The translations under genes were made by a program, and so were the position numbers. The notes below the pieces were generated by a model that saw nothing but the letters and a program-made list of their open reading frames with translations, had not been told where the DNA came from and did not search any database. DNA of 64,000 nucleotides, taken from contig CM070875.1 in assembly GCA_036365515.1 (NCBI GenBank), positions 92,074,128 through 92,138,127 of the forward strand. The letters run 5' to 3'. This document shows positions 37,726 through 53,444 of the stretch, one piece after another (position 1 is the stretch's first letter; each line of letters opens with the position of its first letter). Origin of the DNA: Torymus aiolomorphi. Taxonomy: Eukaryota > Arthropoda > Insecta > Hymenoptera > Torymidae.

Positions 37726-37774
37726 AGCCAGGCAGCCAGGGCATATGTCGACGAGGAACGCCAAGAGGTAATGT

Positions 37775-38056
37775 GAAACACTTGAAAATTTACGGAAGCA
37801 GAGAAAAGGTAAATGGGATGATAAAGCTAAATTAGGTATACTAGTAAGCTATAATGATAACAGTTATAATGTTGGTAAATAATAGGATAGTGAATGCCAG
37901 ACTGTCCTAGTAGTCGAAGAACGTACGGAATTAATTTGTATAGAGAAAACTAACGATAATGAGAACGCAAAGTTTGATGAGGATAATTTTATAAATTTGA
38001 ATTTGGAAAAGTGAGATTACTGAAAATGATGATGATTATGAATCAAATCAAAATAA
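37775..38056 (+). pseudogene. Copia integrase C-terminal remnant
   Basis: Frames with HLKIYGS and GKWDDKAKLGILVSYNDN match the region after the Copia integrase core. Several stops and shifts. Directly preceding gag sequence implies a deletion of roughly protease plus integrase core. Cut off at 38057 by the palindromic insertion. Confidence 0.6.
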
Positions 38057-38889
38057 TATTGACTCCCGCCCTCTCTCCCTTTATCACTCTCTCTCTCTCC
38101 CTCTCTCTCTTTCCTTCCTCTCTCTCCCTCTCTCTCAACATCCGTGAAACTGAGTACCAAAAGCTTTAATAAGAGCTTAAATATTTTTCTACAACAATCA
38201 ACACGTTTTGTAAAAGCTATTTTTTAAGTACGTTCAATTCTAACAACACAATTAGTCTAGTCCTTTTATTTCTTTTAGTCTCATCTATTAAATAAGGACT
38301 CTACAAATGGTAATAATTTTTTTCATGACTGTATAAACTCTCCCTCCTTCTCATTCCCATCCCACTATCTCTTCCTCCCTCCCTCTCTCTCAACATCCGT
38401 CAACCTGAGTACCAAAAACTTTAATGAGAGCTTAAATATTTTTTTTAAAACAATCAACACGGTTTTTAAAAGCTAATTTTTTAACTACGTTCTATAACAA
38501 CATAATTTGTCTAGTCCTTTTAATTCTTCTACTCTCTTCTATTCAATAAGCACTCTTTACAAATGGTAATAATTTTTTTCATGACAGTACAAATAATAAT
38601 ATTGCTAATATAAAACTTTCTACGGAAGTATAAAATAAGGCAAGTATAGACGCTTATTCTGGATAATCTAGAAAAAACAACACAATTTGTCTAGTCCTTT
38701 TATTTATTAGAATCTCATCTATTCAATAAGCACTCTCTACAAATGGTAATAATTTTTTTCATGACTGTACAAATAATCTATAAAATAATAATATTTGTGA
38801 TTTTGTAAAAGAAATCAAATAAATACGAATGAAAAAGTCTTTTAATTCTTTGAGTCATTGTATGCTGAATAAATTATATGTATGTAAGT

Positions 38890-40815
38890 ATATATATCCA
38901 AGATGGAGGATAGTGGGCTGCCACCGGAGGCAGTCCCTCCCGATATATACTATCGATGTCACAATACGCAAGCGGTTAAAACGGTAGTATGTATATGGTG
39001 TTGCAATGTTTTTCATAAAAGTGACTTTAATAGAAAAAAAAATGTAAGATACATAAACAGTGTGTTAGTTGTTTGTGATGAACACGATTTGAGCATAACC
39101 TCAAATCAAGATCCCACACGTGTTGTGTTACTAAAACTACAAGAAGATCTGCAAACCAAAACTAAAGCGATTGAGAATCTTAGTAAAAACTATAGGAAAA
39201 TAGAATCAGAGTACAGTAAACTTAAAATCAACTATGAAGGCCTCCTTCAAGAAAACAGAATGCAAGTTGATGAGCTGGATGAGACTACATGCGAAGACAA
39301 GGACAGTGATAAAGTAAGTGCACTAATAACAGAAAACCAGCTGCTTAGGGAACTAAATACTGAATTGAAACATAAAAATCTGCTTTTAAACGAAATTCTA
39401 ACGAAAGAAAAAGAACGACCGAGTAAATACAAGGAAACATATGCAGATATAATGTCAAAAAAGATACACATACCACAATCCAAAAAAGTGCCGAAAATTG
39501 TAGTGACAAGAAAAGACAAAGAAGAGAAATCTGTGATAAAGGAAAAAGTATTCCACTATCTACTTAAAGAAAAATCAATCCAAACGAAAAAAATTGATAT
39601 GAAAAGTAAAGATGTAATTTCAATAACATGCATGAACGAGGAAAGTGCCAAGACAGCAAAAAGATTACTAGACGCCAAGCTCAACCACCTCTACAAGGTC
39701 GAAGAAGAACAGCTTAGTAAGCCTGTCATAAGAATAACTGGGATCGAAAATGAATTCAAGTCTGATATAAAAGCAATCGAAAATGACATAAACCAAAGAA
39801 ATTTTTCAAATTTAGATACAAAGGGTAAGGTATTACACGTAGCTGGCAATGACAAAAACAGTAAAGTAACGGTCATCATGCAAATAACGGGTGAAATGCA
39901 CAAACATATTAAAGAAAATAAAGACAGATTATTCGTTGGTTATCAGAATTGCAAAGTTTACGATATAATAAATGTGAAACCATGTTATAAGTGTGGTAGA
40001 TTGGGTCATAATGGCCAAAGGTGTAAGAACAGCCCAACTTGTTTAAAATGTGCGGGAACGCATCTAACAGAAAAGTGCACATCAGAGAAACAGTGCTGCG
40101 TCAACTGTAGCTTCTCAAATAAGACATTTGGAAACGACTATAATACTGATCATGTTACCACTGACAGACAAGAATGCAAAATTTTGAATGCTAAGGTAAA
40201 CAAGGCTATGAACACTACTGAATATATAATAAAACCTGACTTACCGAGATACCTCGGTAAGGTAGATAACTTCAAGAAACGGACGCAAGAGTTAACTAAA
40301 TCACCAACTACATTACAAACTCAGGTGGGCGGAACTGAATTAATACTGGCAAAACCCAGGCTTGGAAGTTCGTCTTCACTTACATCGATAACAACAAGAT
40401 CTAGATTCTACTCACAACAAGACCTCAGCCTGAGTTCGCCTACCAAAAATACGCAAGAGGGATCAACAAACTTTTAATTTAAGTGATACAAACTTTGGCA
40501 GTGAGATTGAAAATTTTAAAAAAAGCTCTATTGCAAAAGTGTTAATAGGAAACATGAACTAAAAAATAAACTAAAAAATATATATAATAAACAAATGTAT
40601 ACATATTGTTTTACTTGCGTTAAGTTTTGAGAATTATATTGACAATATTAAATGTTTAAGGTTTAAATATTTAATACTTAGTATATAAGCTTTAGTGTAT
40701 AAGTATAGTCTTAAGTATTCATGTACCAGCCCTCGTACAGGTAGTTAATATCTATCTCTGAGGACTTTACTCTATGTAATTTTGTTCTGGTTTAATAAAT
40801 AAATAAATAAAAGTA
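38890..40815 (+). mobile_element. ORF1-only non-LTR retrotransposon
   Basis: Inserted in the left palindrome arm: the right arm shows the empty site near 42468-42480. It ends in a TAAATAAATAAATAAA tail after a ~330-bp 3' UTR, and short AAGTA repeats flank it. It has one ORF and no endonuclease or reverse transcriptase, so it is either an internally deleted copy or a HAL1-like non-autonomous element using the machinery of a relative. Confidence 0.75.
38903..40477 (+). CDS. ORF1 (gag-like) protein of a non-LTR retrotransposon
   Basis: 524 residues from ATG at 38903, intact. Residues about 19-63 form a PHD-like zinc cluster (C19, C30, C33, H38 and a later CDEH). 75-170 is Glu/Lys/Leu-rich and should form a coiled coil. 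300-355 resembles the RNA-binding core of Jockey/I-type ORF1 proteins. C361-X2-C364-X4-H369-X4-C374 is a CCHC knuckle, C380/C383/H387/C392 a second, and a CCVNC block a third. Such proteins bind element RNA and form RNPs. The tail after 440 is Ser/Thr-rich. The intact frame, compared with the decay around it, suggests a fairly recent insertion. Confidence 0.8.
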   Translation: MEDSGLPPEAVPPDIYYRCHNTQAVKTVVCIWCCNVFHKSDFNRKKNVRYINSVLVVCDEHDLSITSNQDPTRVVLLKLQEDLQTKTKAIENLSKNYRKIESEYSKLKINYEGLLQENRMQVDELDETTCEDKDSDKVSALITENQLLRELNTELKHKNLLLNEILTKEKERPSKYKETYADIMSKKIHIPQSKKVPKIVVTRKDKEEKSVIKEKVFHYLLKEKSIQTKKIDMKSKDVISITCMNEESAKTAKRLLDAKLNHLYKVEEEQLSKPVIRITGIENEFKSDIKAIENDINQRNFSNLDTKGKVLHVAGNDKNSKVTVIMQITGEMHKHIKENKDRLFVGYQNCKVYDIINVKPCYKCGRLGHNGQRCKNSPTCLKCAGTHLTEKCTSEKQCCVNCSFSNKTFGNDYNTDHVTTDRQECKILNAKVNKAMNTTEYIIKPDLPRYLGKVDNFKKRTQELTKSPTTLQTQVGGTELILAKPRLGSSSSLTSITTRSRFYSQQDLSLSSPTKNTQEGSTNF

Positions 40816-41021
40816 CATTCAAATTGTTCATTGCAAATCAAACAAACGAAAGTTGTGAAATCAATTATCGATAGTCAAGTAATGCAAACAACTCTCGGAA
40901 ACTACTGTATGACTGTTCTCAGAAATGTATTCAAATTTGTTCATCTTTCTGAGCTATACAAATTCAACACAAGAAAGTACTGAAATGAATTTATTGTAGT
41001 CAAGTACCGGCCATAAGTTAA

Positions 41022-41578
41022 CATGACTGACATAATAGAAATTTTCGTATCTCGCGTATAAAATTACATTTTACGCCCACGCTGTAATTTCAAAATTATT
41101 CAGCCAGCGGGCATAAAATACTACTTAACGCCCAAGAGGCCCAATAGCTCACATACTCTTACAAAAATTTATAGAACCTACGAACTTTACGCCCGTGTGG
41201 GCGAAAATTATTTTAATTATATAACTATAATGCCTTCTCTTTATTTTTAAAATTCATAAGAATTTTTTCAGATATTTACGAAAAGTCAAAGCCTATATAA
41301 AAAAATTACATAGTTAACTTTTCGTAAATATCTGAAAAAATTCTTATGAATTTTAGAAATAAAGAGAAGGCATTATAGTTATATAATTAAAATAATTTTC
41401 GCCCACACGGGCGTAAAGTGCGTAGGTTTCTTAAAGTTTCGTAAGAGTATGTGAGCTATTGGGCCTCTTAGGCGTTAAGTAGTATTTTATCCCCGCTGGC
41501 TGAATAATTTTGAAATTACAACATGGACGTAAAATGTAATTTTATATGCGAGATACGAAAAGTTCTATTATGACAGTC
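41022..41578. mobile_element. 557-bp hairpin MITE
   Basis: Two ~255-bp arms, near-perfect complements, meet at about 41300 around a ~30-bp loop. Edges are CATGACTGACATAATAG and CTATTATGACAGTCA. AAGTTAA lies on both sides (41015-41021 and 41579-41585), while the undisturbed palindrome arm near 42265 has one AAGTTAA, confirming the insertion. The stem contains CGCCC(A/G)(C/T)(A/G)CGGGCG-type blocks. Non-coding. Confidence 0.85.
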
Positions 41579-43292
41579 AAGTTAAGGGGGCTAGACACCT
41601 TTTTTCTCTGAAATAAGAAGTCACATTTTAATACATAAATGTAAACTAATTATTTCATACTTTTTACATATAAAAGTGGGTATATTTACCTTACCTTAAA
41701 ACTTTCTCCGATGGGCTTTTTATATGGTCCAGAACCATAGTCATCGATGAAACAAGTTTTTTCACTAACCGTAAGCTTTGAAATTTTCCTCTGGATGGAT
41801 TGACTCCAGATTAACTAAATTACTCCTGAATAGTATAATTCTCATATGAGTGTAGGGATTTTTGATCTAATGAGAAAAAAAAAATTGTGCTGTTTTTCAA
41901 GAGTTTTTTTTTTAATTTTTTTAAATTTTTTATATTTTTTCATAATTTTTCTGATGTAAACATTTTTTCCGACATTTAATCCTAAATCCCTACACTCATA
42001 TGAGAATTATACTATTCAGAAGTAATCTAGTTCAAATCTGGAGTCAATCCATCCACAGGAAAATTTCAAAGCTTACGGTTAGTAAAAAAATTTGTTTCAT
42101 CGTTGACTATGGTTCTGGACCATATAAAAGGCCCATCGGAGAAAGTTTTAAGGTAAGGTAAATATACCAACTTTTATATGTAAAAAGTATGAAATAATTA
42201 GTTTACATTTATGTATTAAAATGTGACTTCTTATTTCAGTGAAAAAAGATGTCTAGCCCCCTTAACTTATGGCCGGTACTTGACTACAATAAATTCATTT
42301 CAGTACTTTCTTCTGTTTAATTTGTATAGCTCAGAAAGATGAACAAATTTGAATACATTTCCGAAAACAGCCATACAGTAGTTTCCGAGAGTTGTTTGCA
42401 TTACTTGACTATCGATAATTGATTTCACAACTTTCGTTTGTATGATTTGCAGTGAACAATTTGAATGTACTTACTTACATATAATTTGTTCAGCATACAA
42501 TGACTCAAAGAATTAAAAGACTTTTTCATTCGTATTTATTTGATTTCTTTTACAAAATCATAAATATTATTTCTATAAATATAAATATAAATATAAATTT
42601 ATATAAATTTATATAAATATAAATATAAATATAAAATAATAATGTTATAGATTATTTGTACAGTCATGAAAAAAATTATTACCATTTGTAGAGAGTGCTT
42701 ATTGAATAGATGAGATTCGAAGAAATAAAAGGACTAGACAAATTTTGTTGTTTTTATAGATTATCCAGAAAAAACGTCTATACTTGCCTTATTTTATACT
42801 TTCGTAGAAAGTTTTGTATTAGCAATATTATTATTTGTACAGTCATGAAAAAAATTATTAACTTTTGTAAAGAGTGCTCATTGAATAGAAGAGAGTAGAA
42901 GACTTAAAAGGACTTGACAAATTATGTTGTTATAGAACGTACTTAAAAAATTAGCTTTTAAAAAATGTGTTGATGGTTTTAAAAAAAATATTTAAGCTCC
43001 CATTAAAGTTTTTGGTACTCAGGTTGACGGATGTTGAGAGAGAGGGAGGGAGGGAGAGAGAGTGGGGTGCGAAAGAGAAGGAGGGAGAGTTTATACAGTC
43101 ATGAAAAAAATTATTACCATTTGTAGAGCGTTCTTATTGAATAAATGAGACTAAAAGAAATAAAAGGACTTGACAAATTGTGTTGTTAGAATTGAACGTA
43201 CTTAAAAAATAGCTTTTTAAAAACGTGTTGATTGTTGTAAAAAAATATTTGAGCTCTCAGTAAAGTTTTTGGTACTCAGTTTCACGGATGTT

Positions 43293-43716
<424 letters not shown>

Positions 43717-43735
43717 GGCGGGAGAGACTAATACT

Positions 43736-46226
<2,491 letters not shown>

Positions 46227-46270
46227 CTCGCGTATATCACGAAATTTTTTATATCAAAGCAGCTATCCAT

Positions 46271-46272
<2 letters not shown>

Positions 46273-46328
<56 letters not shown>
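46273..46328. repeat. (TA)n microsatellite
   Basis: Pure AT run. The 290 bp after it, up to the resumption of Copia near 46620, show nothing recognisable. Confidence 0.95.
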
Positions 46329-46330
<2 letters not shown>

Positions 46331-46619
46331 AAAGGCGGAAGTCTGATGAAACATGGAGAAAATATTAAATCGGAAACGGACATAAAATTTTTCATTGCTT
46401 GATAACCCTAATATGAGAGCATCTATTTGCATGAAATTTTTTTTATACGTGGTTACCAAAAATAGATCTTGTTTATACTTAATTGGAATAATATAAATGC
46501 GATTTAAAAACGCAGTGAATATTTCAAAATCTCGAGCACCCATTTCAATGTAAGAATAGCGCGGTTGGCCCTCAGGCTTATTCTATACTTGCCTTCGAAG
46601 CGCTCCCGTGCTCCTTGAT

Positions 46620-48312
46620 GAAAAAAAATTTGAAGATGCTAGTGATAATGACAGACAAACGAGTAATGAATTAAATGATGAGAAAAATGATAATGAAAAT
46701 ATGATATAACAAAGAACTTCAAAAAGAAAAAGAAATCCGGTAAATAAATTTGGTAATCCAATAACACACTGTATATATGTAAACTATGTTAACGCTAACG
46801 TACCGAATACATTTGAGGAGGCGGTGAACAAAGAATCTAGAGAATGGAAAAAGGATATGGGCTCAGAAATAGAAAGTTTAATGAAAAATAAAACATGGGT
46901 TGTTTTTGATAGACCGAAAGATAGGAAAATTATAGATGTAAAATGGATTTTTAAAAAGAAAAATGATAACTCTTATAAAGTCAAATTAGTTGTTAGGGGT
47001 TTTCAACAAAAAGAGCATCTTAATAATGTTTATTGGCCAGTAGGCAAAATGCAATCGTTATAAATATTATGAAGCTATAGTTCTGCAAATAATTTATTTA
47101 TTGAGCAAATGGATCTAGAGACAGCCATTTCTCAATGGTATTGTAAAATCAGAAGTATATGTTCATGAACCTAGAGGTTATGAAACAAGTCAAAATAAAG
47201 TATGCAAATTGGAAAAGGCTCTTTATGGTCTTAGGGAAAGCCCAAGAGCTTGGTATGATTGTTTTAATAAATATGCTGAAAAATTAAATTTTGTTAGAAG
47301 CAATTATGATTACTGCTTATATGTAAACAATATGAACTAAGATCCAAAATATATTTTAGTTTTTGTTGACGATCTTTTGATATTCTGTCAAAATAAAATG
47401 AAAATGAATGAAGTTAAAGCTAGTTTGATGCAACGTTTTTTTTATGAAATATTTAGGTAAAGTTGAAAATTATATAGGAATAAATATAGACTACAGCGAA
47501 GATAGAAAAAGAATGACTTTGAGTCAAACAAAATATATTGAATCTTTGGCCGAAAAATATAACTTGAAAAATATCAAACTGTATGATACTCCAATAGAGA
47601 GTAATTTAAAACTGGAACAAGCTACTGAAATCGATGAAAGAATAAAATATAGAAATTTAATAGGAGAATTATTGTATATTAGTACAGGTACGAGACCAGA
47701 TATTGCTTATCGCGTAAACTACATGAGTCGATTTCAAAGCTGTTATAATCAAACGCATTTTAAATATGCTTTAAGAATTTTGAAATACCTTTATAAAACC
47801 AAAGATTTAAAATTAACGTATTATGATAAAACTGTGAAAGATGAGCAATTTGATTGTATGGTTGATTCGGTCTATACAGGCAATACTATAGATCGTAAAT
47901 CCACAACGGGATTTTTAATAAGATTACACGGTAATTTAATCTATTGGAAGACACGTAAGCAAAACACGGTAACTACATGCTCAACTTTCGCAGAGTATAC
48001 TGCAATGTCAGAAGCAGTAACAGAAATTTTGTTTTTGAGAAGTTTTTTAAACGAGCCATTTAATTTAAGGATCGAGAAACCGATAAAGATGTATGAGGCT
48101 AACTCAGACGCGGTAGCAATTGCAAAATTTGGCAATTACACGAAGAATTTTAAGCACATAGAAGTGTAATACCATTATATAAATGAAACCTATGAGAACG
48201 GCGTTTTTGATATCGTAAAAATTGAGTCCAAATTTAATGTAGCAGATATATTAACTAAAAGTTTAGATAGAACGAAATTCACTAAAAATAGAAATGCGTT
48301 GAAATTAATTTA
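46620..48312 (+). pseudogene. Copia reverse transcriptase/RNase H, broken
   Basis: Contains the Copia-type RVT_2 domain: VDVKWIFKKK-like stretch near 46940, then RT motifs through frames with stops at 47060-47440, including FVDD at 47359-47370 (the YVDD active-site equivalent). A 241-codon open stretch from 47444 to 48169 follows with KYLGKVENYIGINI, GELLYISTGTRPDIAY, and the Copia RNase H block TCSTFAEYTAMSEAVTE. After the stop at 48167 the frame continues with ADILTKSL near 48241-48264 and ends at 48310-48312. A polypurine AAGGAGGCG precedes the 3' LTR. Confidence 0.85.
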
Positions 48313-48365
48313 GTTATCTAAATTCAAAATGAACATTTATATTGTGTTGAAAATTCAAGGAGGCG

Positions 48366-48678
48366 TGTTGGAATGTGTGAATCTTTCCACACAATATACT
48401 CTATACGCGAGACTTACTTGTTAGCGCGTCTGCCGAGAGGCGGCAGACTGTACACACACATGCGTGTCTCCCCACCCCAGAGTGTAGATGAGAGAGTCGC
48501 GTGAGACACGAGAGACGACCACAGCGTATTACATATCATTCTTCTTGTCGCGCTTGCCTCACACCGAGCGGTTTAGCTCATGGGAGCTATCTGCTCCATT
48601 AGATTAAGTTCTCTTCAATAAACCATTATTATTAACAGTGACTATTATTTAATCCAAGCACCATCCACGTCCTCAACA
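48366..48678 (+). mobile_element. Copia 3' LTR
   Basis: 313 bp, TGTTGGAATG to CCTCAACA, matching the 5' LTR, with an AATAAA signal at 48618. Confidence 0.9.
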
Positions 48679-48895
48679 AAAAATAATACTTATCTATATA
48701 TATAAAAGTATTTGATGCCATGCCATCAGCTGATTTGAATTATAAAAATATATAACCATACCATATTTCGAGGTTATTTTAGAATTACAATTGTTGTTGT
48801 TCGTTTTATTATATATTCTTTTCTCTATCTATCTCTTTCTTCTTTCAAATACCACAACTTTTTTGTTATTTTAAAACATATTTTTCTTGTTATAT

Positions 48896-49153
<258 letters not shown>

Positions 49154-49293
49154 TTCTTTTCGAGTCGAGTATATAAGATAAAAGTACCATACGATATTTT
49201 GAGGTTATTGTAGAGTCACAATTTTATTGTTGTTATATACTCTCTGCCTCTTTCTTTTAGAATCGAGTGAGATTTAGTTACTACGATATGCTA

Positions 49294-49297
<4 letters not shown>

Positions 49298-49388
<91 letters not shown>
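49298..49388. repeat. (TA)n microsatellite
   Basis: Pure TA run. The following 49389-49912 is AT-rich and unrecognised, beginning GGGATGTTTCAGG at the edge of the TA tract. Confidence 0.95.
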
Positions 49389-49390
<2 letters not shown>

Positions 49391-49912
49391 GATGTTTCAG
49401 GTGAAGTGAGCATGTCAAAGTTTTAAAATCGCTCAAAACTCGTTTACTTTTAGTTTTTTATGAAAAAAACATGTTCCTCAAATTTTAGGTCGATATTTGC
49501 ATAAATATAAAAGTTGTACAACATTGAAAATTCAAAATTTTTGCAATTTTTGGTTAAAATCCAAGTTTATTCATTTTTTTACTCAAAATCTTGAAACTTT
49601 TTATATAGAATATTGATTGGGAAAAAGTTTGCATTTTATTTGTAGAATACACCAGTATTTTTCTTATGACCCTTTTTGAAAGTCTCTGATTGGTTGGTTT
49701 TTGGTATACCTTCATCGAGCAAAAGTAAGGACTACGCCAGTACCAAATATCTCCACCAAAGTTTTTTTCAATACTTTGGACAAAATACTTTAATTTAAAA
49801 CAAAAGTTTATGGCTGGAGCTAAGGAACAAAATCTACAGCACATTGAAAATTAATAAAAACCATAAAAATGTTAAATCATGCAACCGTAAGCCATTCTGT
49901 GCTTGAGTTTCA

Positions 49913-50978
49913 TTTGAAGACTTCATGTCACTTATCTTACTACAAAATTTTGTATTAGAAGTAAATGTACATTAAAAAACTAATTTGATTTGTCGAATAC
50001 ATCATACAATATATTTAGCAATGTGCTCAAACCTCACCTACTTTGAATTTTCTGAATAGATATTATAACTGATTGACATCAGAGTTACCGGTATCTGGAT
50101 CAAGAATTCATTCTAAACTTGAATCACTACTTTCTTAATATATATAAGTATGTCTATAATATACTACAGTAATACTATATAAGTATTTTTTATAATGATT
50201 CAAATTATTTAATACTGAAAGTCAGACATGTTGTGGATAAGCCTTTGCATAAATTCCATAAAAATAATTGTACTAAGACTATTGAAAAATAATTGTTAAT
50301 TGCAGCCGGCCAAAATAATGTAACAAAAGAGAACATTGAAACCTTACATTAAAATAGCTGTGTAATTTATGTGATTGATATGAACTTTTGAAATTAAAAA
50401 AAAAAATAATTGGACAAAAACACTTCATATATTTCATACAAAAGAACCATATGAAAAATTATCCATTTTGATATCTTATAACTGAATTAAATACCTGTAC
50501 TATCGCAGTCTAATCACCAGTTTCATAATTCCAATACGAGTTAATTCATTATCAGTAAAATGATAATTTTAAATTTTAAATTCATCTAAAGTAGTATAAA
50601 ACATCATTTTTAGTGAATATCCGATAAAGATTAACTTACTATAAGTTTTATCCGCAACATGTCTGACATTCTGTATTAAATAATTTGAATCATTATAAAA
50701 AGTACTTATATAGAATCGCTGTAGTATATTATAGAAATACTTATATAATATTAAGAAAGTAGTGATTCAAGTTAAGAATGAATTCTTGATCCAGGTACCG
50801 GTAACTCTGATGTCAATCAGTTATAATATCTATTCAGAAAATTCAAAGTAAGTGAGGTTTGAGCACATTGCTAAATATATTGTATGAAGTATTCGACAAA
50901 TAAAATAAATTTTTTAATGTATATTTACAGCTAATACAAAACTTTTGTAGCAAGATAAGTGACATGAAGTCTTCAAAT
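49913..50978. repeat. Palindrome, ~335-bp arms
   Basis: TTTGAAGACTTCATGTCACT at 49914 pairs with the complement ending at 50976. Arms match through ATGATTCAAATTATTTAATA and GTCAGACATGTTG around a ~390-bp AT-rich centre. Non-coding foldback-like element; superfamily and target duplication unclear. Confidence 0.8.
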
Positions 50979-50984
50979 TATACT

Positions 50985-51176
50985 ATATATAGGGGTTTAT
51001 CGAGCCCGATTTTGATTATACAGCCCGGGCTTCATAATATTTCTAAAAATAGGGGTTTATGCGGCCAGACCTAGAGTCTATAACCCCAGGGTCCATTATT
51101 TCTTTAGTCACTTGCCATAGGGAACTCTGGGCTGTACGTATTAATATACAGTCTTCGGCTACATAAACCCCGATAA

Positions 51177-51180
<4 letters not shown>
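50985..51180. repeat. GGCTCCATAAA-family repeat, inverted copy
   Basis: Shares TATTTCTTTAGTCACTTG, GGGAACTCTGGGC and TAATATACAG with the complement of 3557-3781, again beside a TA microsatellite. Confidence 0.6.
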
Positions 51181-51539
<359 letters not shown>

Positions 51540-51654
51540 GATTACCCAGTTTAATCGCCGCACCCGGATTTCTCGGAACCTAAGGCAGATAGAAAAAAAT
51601 GGTTCAGACAAAAGTTATAGGGGCCAAAGGGGGCCACATAATGGCGCTAACGTC

Positions 51655-51820
51655 TTTGACCTTGAATTTGACCTTTGAGGTTATTTCAAGGTCAAAGTGG
51701 TTTTTTCATATGGAAACACCTAGTTTTGACCCCGGTTTCGGAAAGAGCGGGAAATTTTACGATCAAAATCATATTGAGACATTTTTTCCAAGGTCATTTG
51801 AAGGTCAAATCTAGGTCAAA
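51655..51820. promoter_or_regulatory. Cluster of AGGTCA half-sites (mirrored at 54815-54985)
   Basis: TGACCTTGAA, TGACCTTTGAGG, TCAAGGTCAAAG, CAAGGTCATTTGAAGGTCAA and TAGGTCAAAC occur within 165 bp. TCAAGGTCA is the classical monomer site of FTZ-F1/ERR-type nuclear receptors. Binding is not shown by sequence alone. Confidence 0.35.
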
Positions 51821-51899
51821 CTCAGAAAAGTCCGTTTAAAATCGTTTTTTTCCATGAACCACAGGCTAAGCTGGTTCAAATTGATCGTAGGCTTAATAG

Positions 51900-52105
51900 A
51901 GGAACCCACACACCCCAACCTTACACATCCTAGTAAACTAAACTCAAACTCGCACATCCTAACCCCATACACTTCATGCCCTCACATGCTGAACTGTTAC
52001 ACCCCGGTCCCACAACCATACCCCACACCCCCCAGTCCCACACATCCCTACCCCACGCATGCTAATCCCATACACCCCAAGCCCACAGATCCTGAACCCT
52101 GAAAA
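51900..52105. repeat. AC-rich irregular minisatellite (mirrored at 54525-54745)
   Basis: Loose ~15-bp repeats of the kind CCCACACATCC and CCCATACACCCCA, all C on one strand. The predicted Pro/His/Thr-rich peptides are artefacts. Confidence 0.7.
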
Positions 52106-52234
52106 ATTTTTCTCAAGGGCAAAATGATTTTTTTACAGAAACTTTAAGATCGTTGAAGCTTCTGTTATAAATATATTAACCTTACTTTTTGCGCTACCCA
52201 GAAACAACGACGTGGACGTAGTAAGGATTGTTTC

Positions 52235-52365
52235 CTTTGGGGTGCTTAATTAAAGTGAGTCCCCTTGCCTCTCACTGGTCGGGGTGCTTGATTATAGTGA
52301 GTCCCCTTGCCTCTCACTGTCCGGGGTGCTTGATTATAGTGAGTCCCCTCGCCTCTCACTAATGT
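52235..52365. repeat. 42-bp minisatellite, 3 copies (mirrored at 54222-54390)
   Basis: Three direct copies of GGGGTGCTTGATTATAGTGA followed by GTCCCCTTGCCTCTCACT lie downstream of the transposase stop. The mirrored copy has about four units. Confidence 0.9.
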
Positions 52366-52379
52366 AAATAAATTTTTAT

Positions 52380-53444
52380 TTAACCTCGAAGCAAGTGTTC
52401 GAAATGACGACCATTTGCTTCAAGGCACATAGTCAAACGCCTTTGAAAATGGCGAACTGTGTTCTGCAAAGTTTGTCTCGGAATGGCAGCGCATGCTCGA
52501 CGAATCCTATCCTGCATATCTGCTCTTGTAGTGGGTTGTTGCTTAAAAACAGCATTTTTTAAATACCCCCATAAATAGAAATCTGGTGATGTAGGATCGG
52601 GTGAGCAAGCAGGCCAGTTAACCGGACCTCCTCGACCAATCCATCTGTTACCATAGTGCTCATTCAAGAAAGCCCTTACAATTCGAGCGAAATGTGGTGC
52701 TGCGCCATCCTGCTGGAGCCACATTCTTCGTCGCGTTTCTAAATCAGCATCTTGCATCAATCCAGGTAGTTCATCTCTTATTAGCGTCAAATAGGCATGT
52801 TGATTTACATTTGCTTCAAAAAAATAAGGGCCAATCAAATATCCATTGATAATCCCGCACCATACCATAATACTCCAACGTCTTTGATGTTTTATAGTTC
52901 TGACCCAATGAGGATTCACATCAGACCAATAATGGCAATTATGCCTATTCAGTTCTCCATCACTTCAAAATTGTGCCTCATCAGAAAAAAGAACAAAGTT
53001 AAAAAAGTCTGGATCATTTTCTATCATTTGTAAAGCCCATTGGCAAAACACAATACGCTGTTGGAAATGCTGAAACTGTAGCTCTTGAACCAAAGTAATA
53101 TGATACGCGTGATGTTAAAGCACCTTCATAATTCTTAAAAAAGTATTTCTTGGAATACCAATTTCCCTTTCGACTCGACGAGCGCTAATGCGTGGGTCAA
53201 GATGAATTATTGCAAGGATAGTTACAACTCGATTATCATTTTCATCATACTCATGGCGCCTACGTTGGCGAACCATGTGTCCACCACGAGCTCTTTGAGT
53301 TAAACGTCTGATAGCTCTATCGTCAGGATGTCGTCTGTCAGGATAGCGTTCAGCATAAAGCCTTGCCGCACCACGATAATTATTTTGGCTTGCTCCTAAA
53401 ACCAAAATCATATCAACGATCTCGTTGGGCGGACAGTCAGCCAT
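52380..53444 (-). pseudogene. DUF4817/DDE transposase with two stop codons
   Basis: One frame of about 355 codons from ATG at 53442-53444. Residues 1-60 form the helix-turn-helix DUF4817-like region (NYRGAARLYAERYPDRRHP, RRLTQRARGGH). The DDE part has FVLFSDEAQF (first Asp), MWLQQDGAAPHFA (second Asp), and SPDPTSPDFYLWGYLKN (third Asp in PDF). 41 residues lie between the second and third Asp, as in DD41D members of the IS630/Tc1/mariner group. The C terminus reads CLEANGRHFEHLLRG. Only TAA at 53115-53117 and TGA near 52967 interrupt it, so it died recently. The domain names are from memory; the spacing is counted. Confidence 0.8.

Noticed and set aside
51854..52102. Pro/His/Thr-rich ORF resembling an extensin-like peptide
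   Set aside because: It is an AC-rich minisatellite inside a transposon arm; the mirrored copy at 54525 gives the same peptide.
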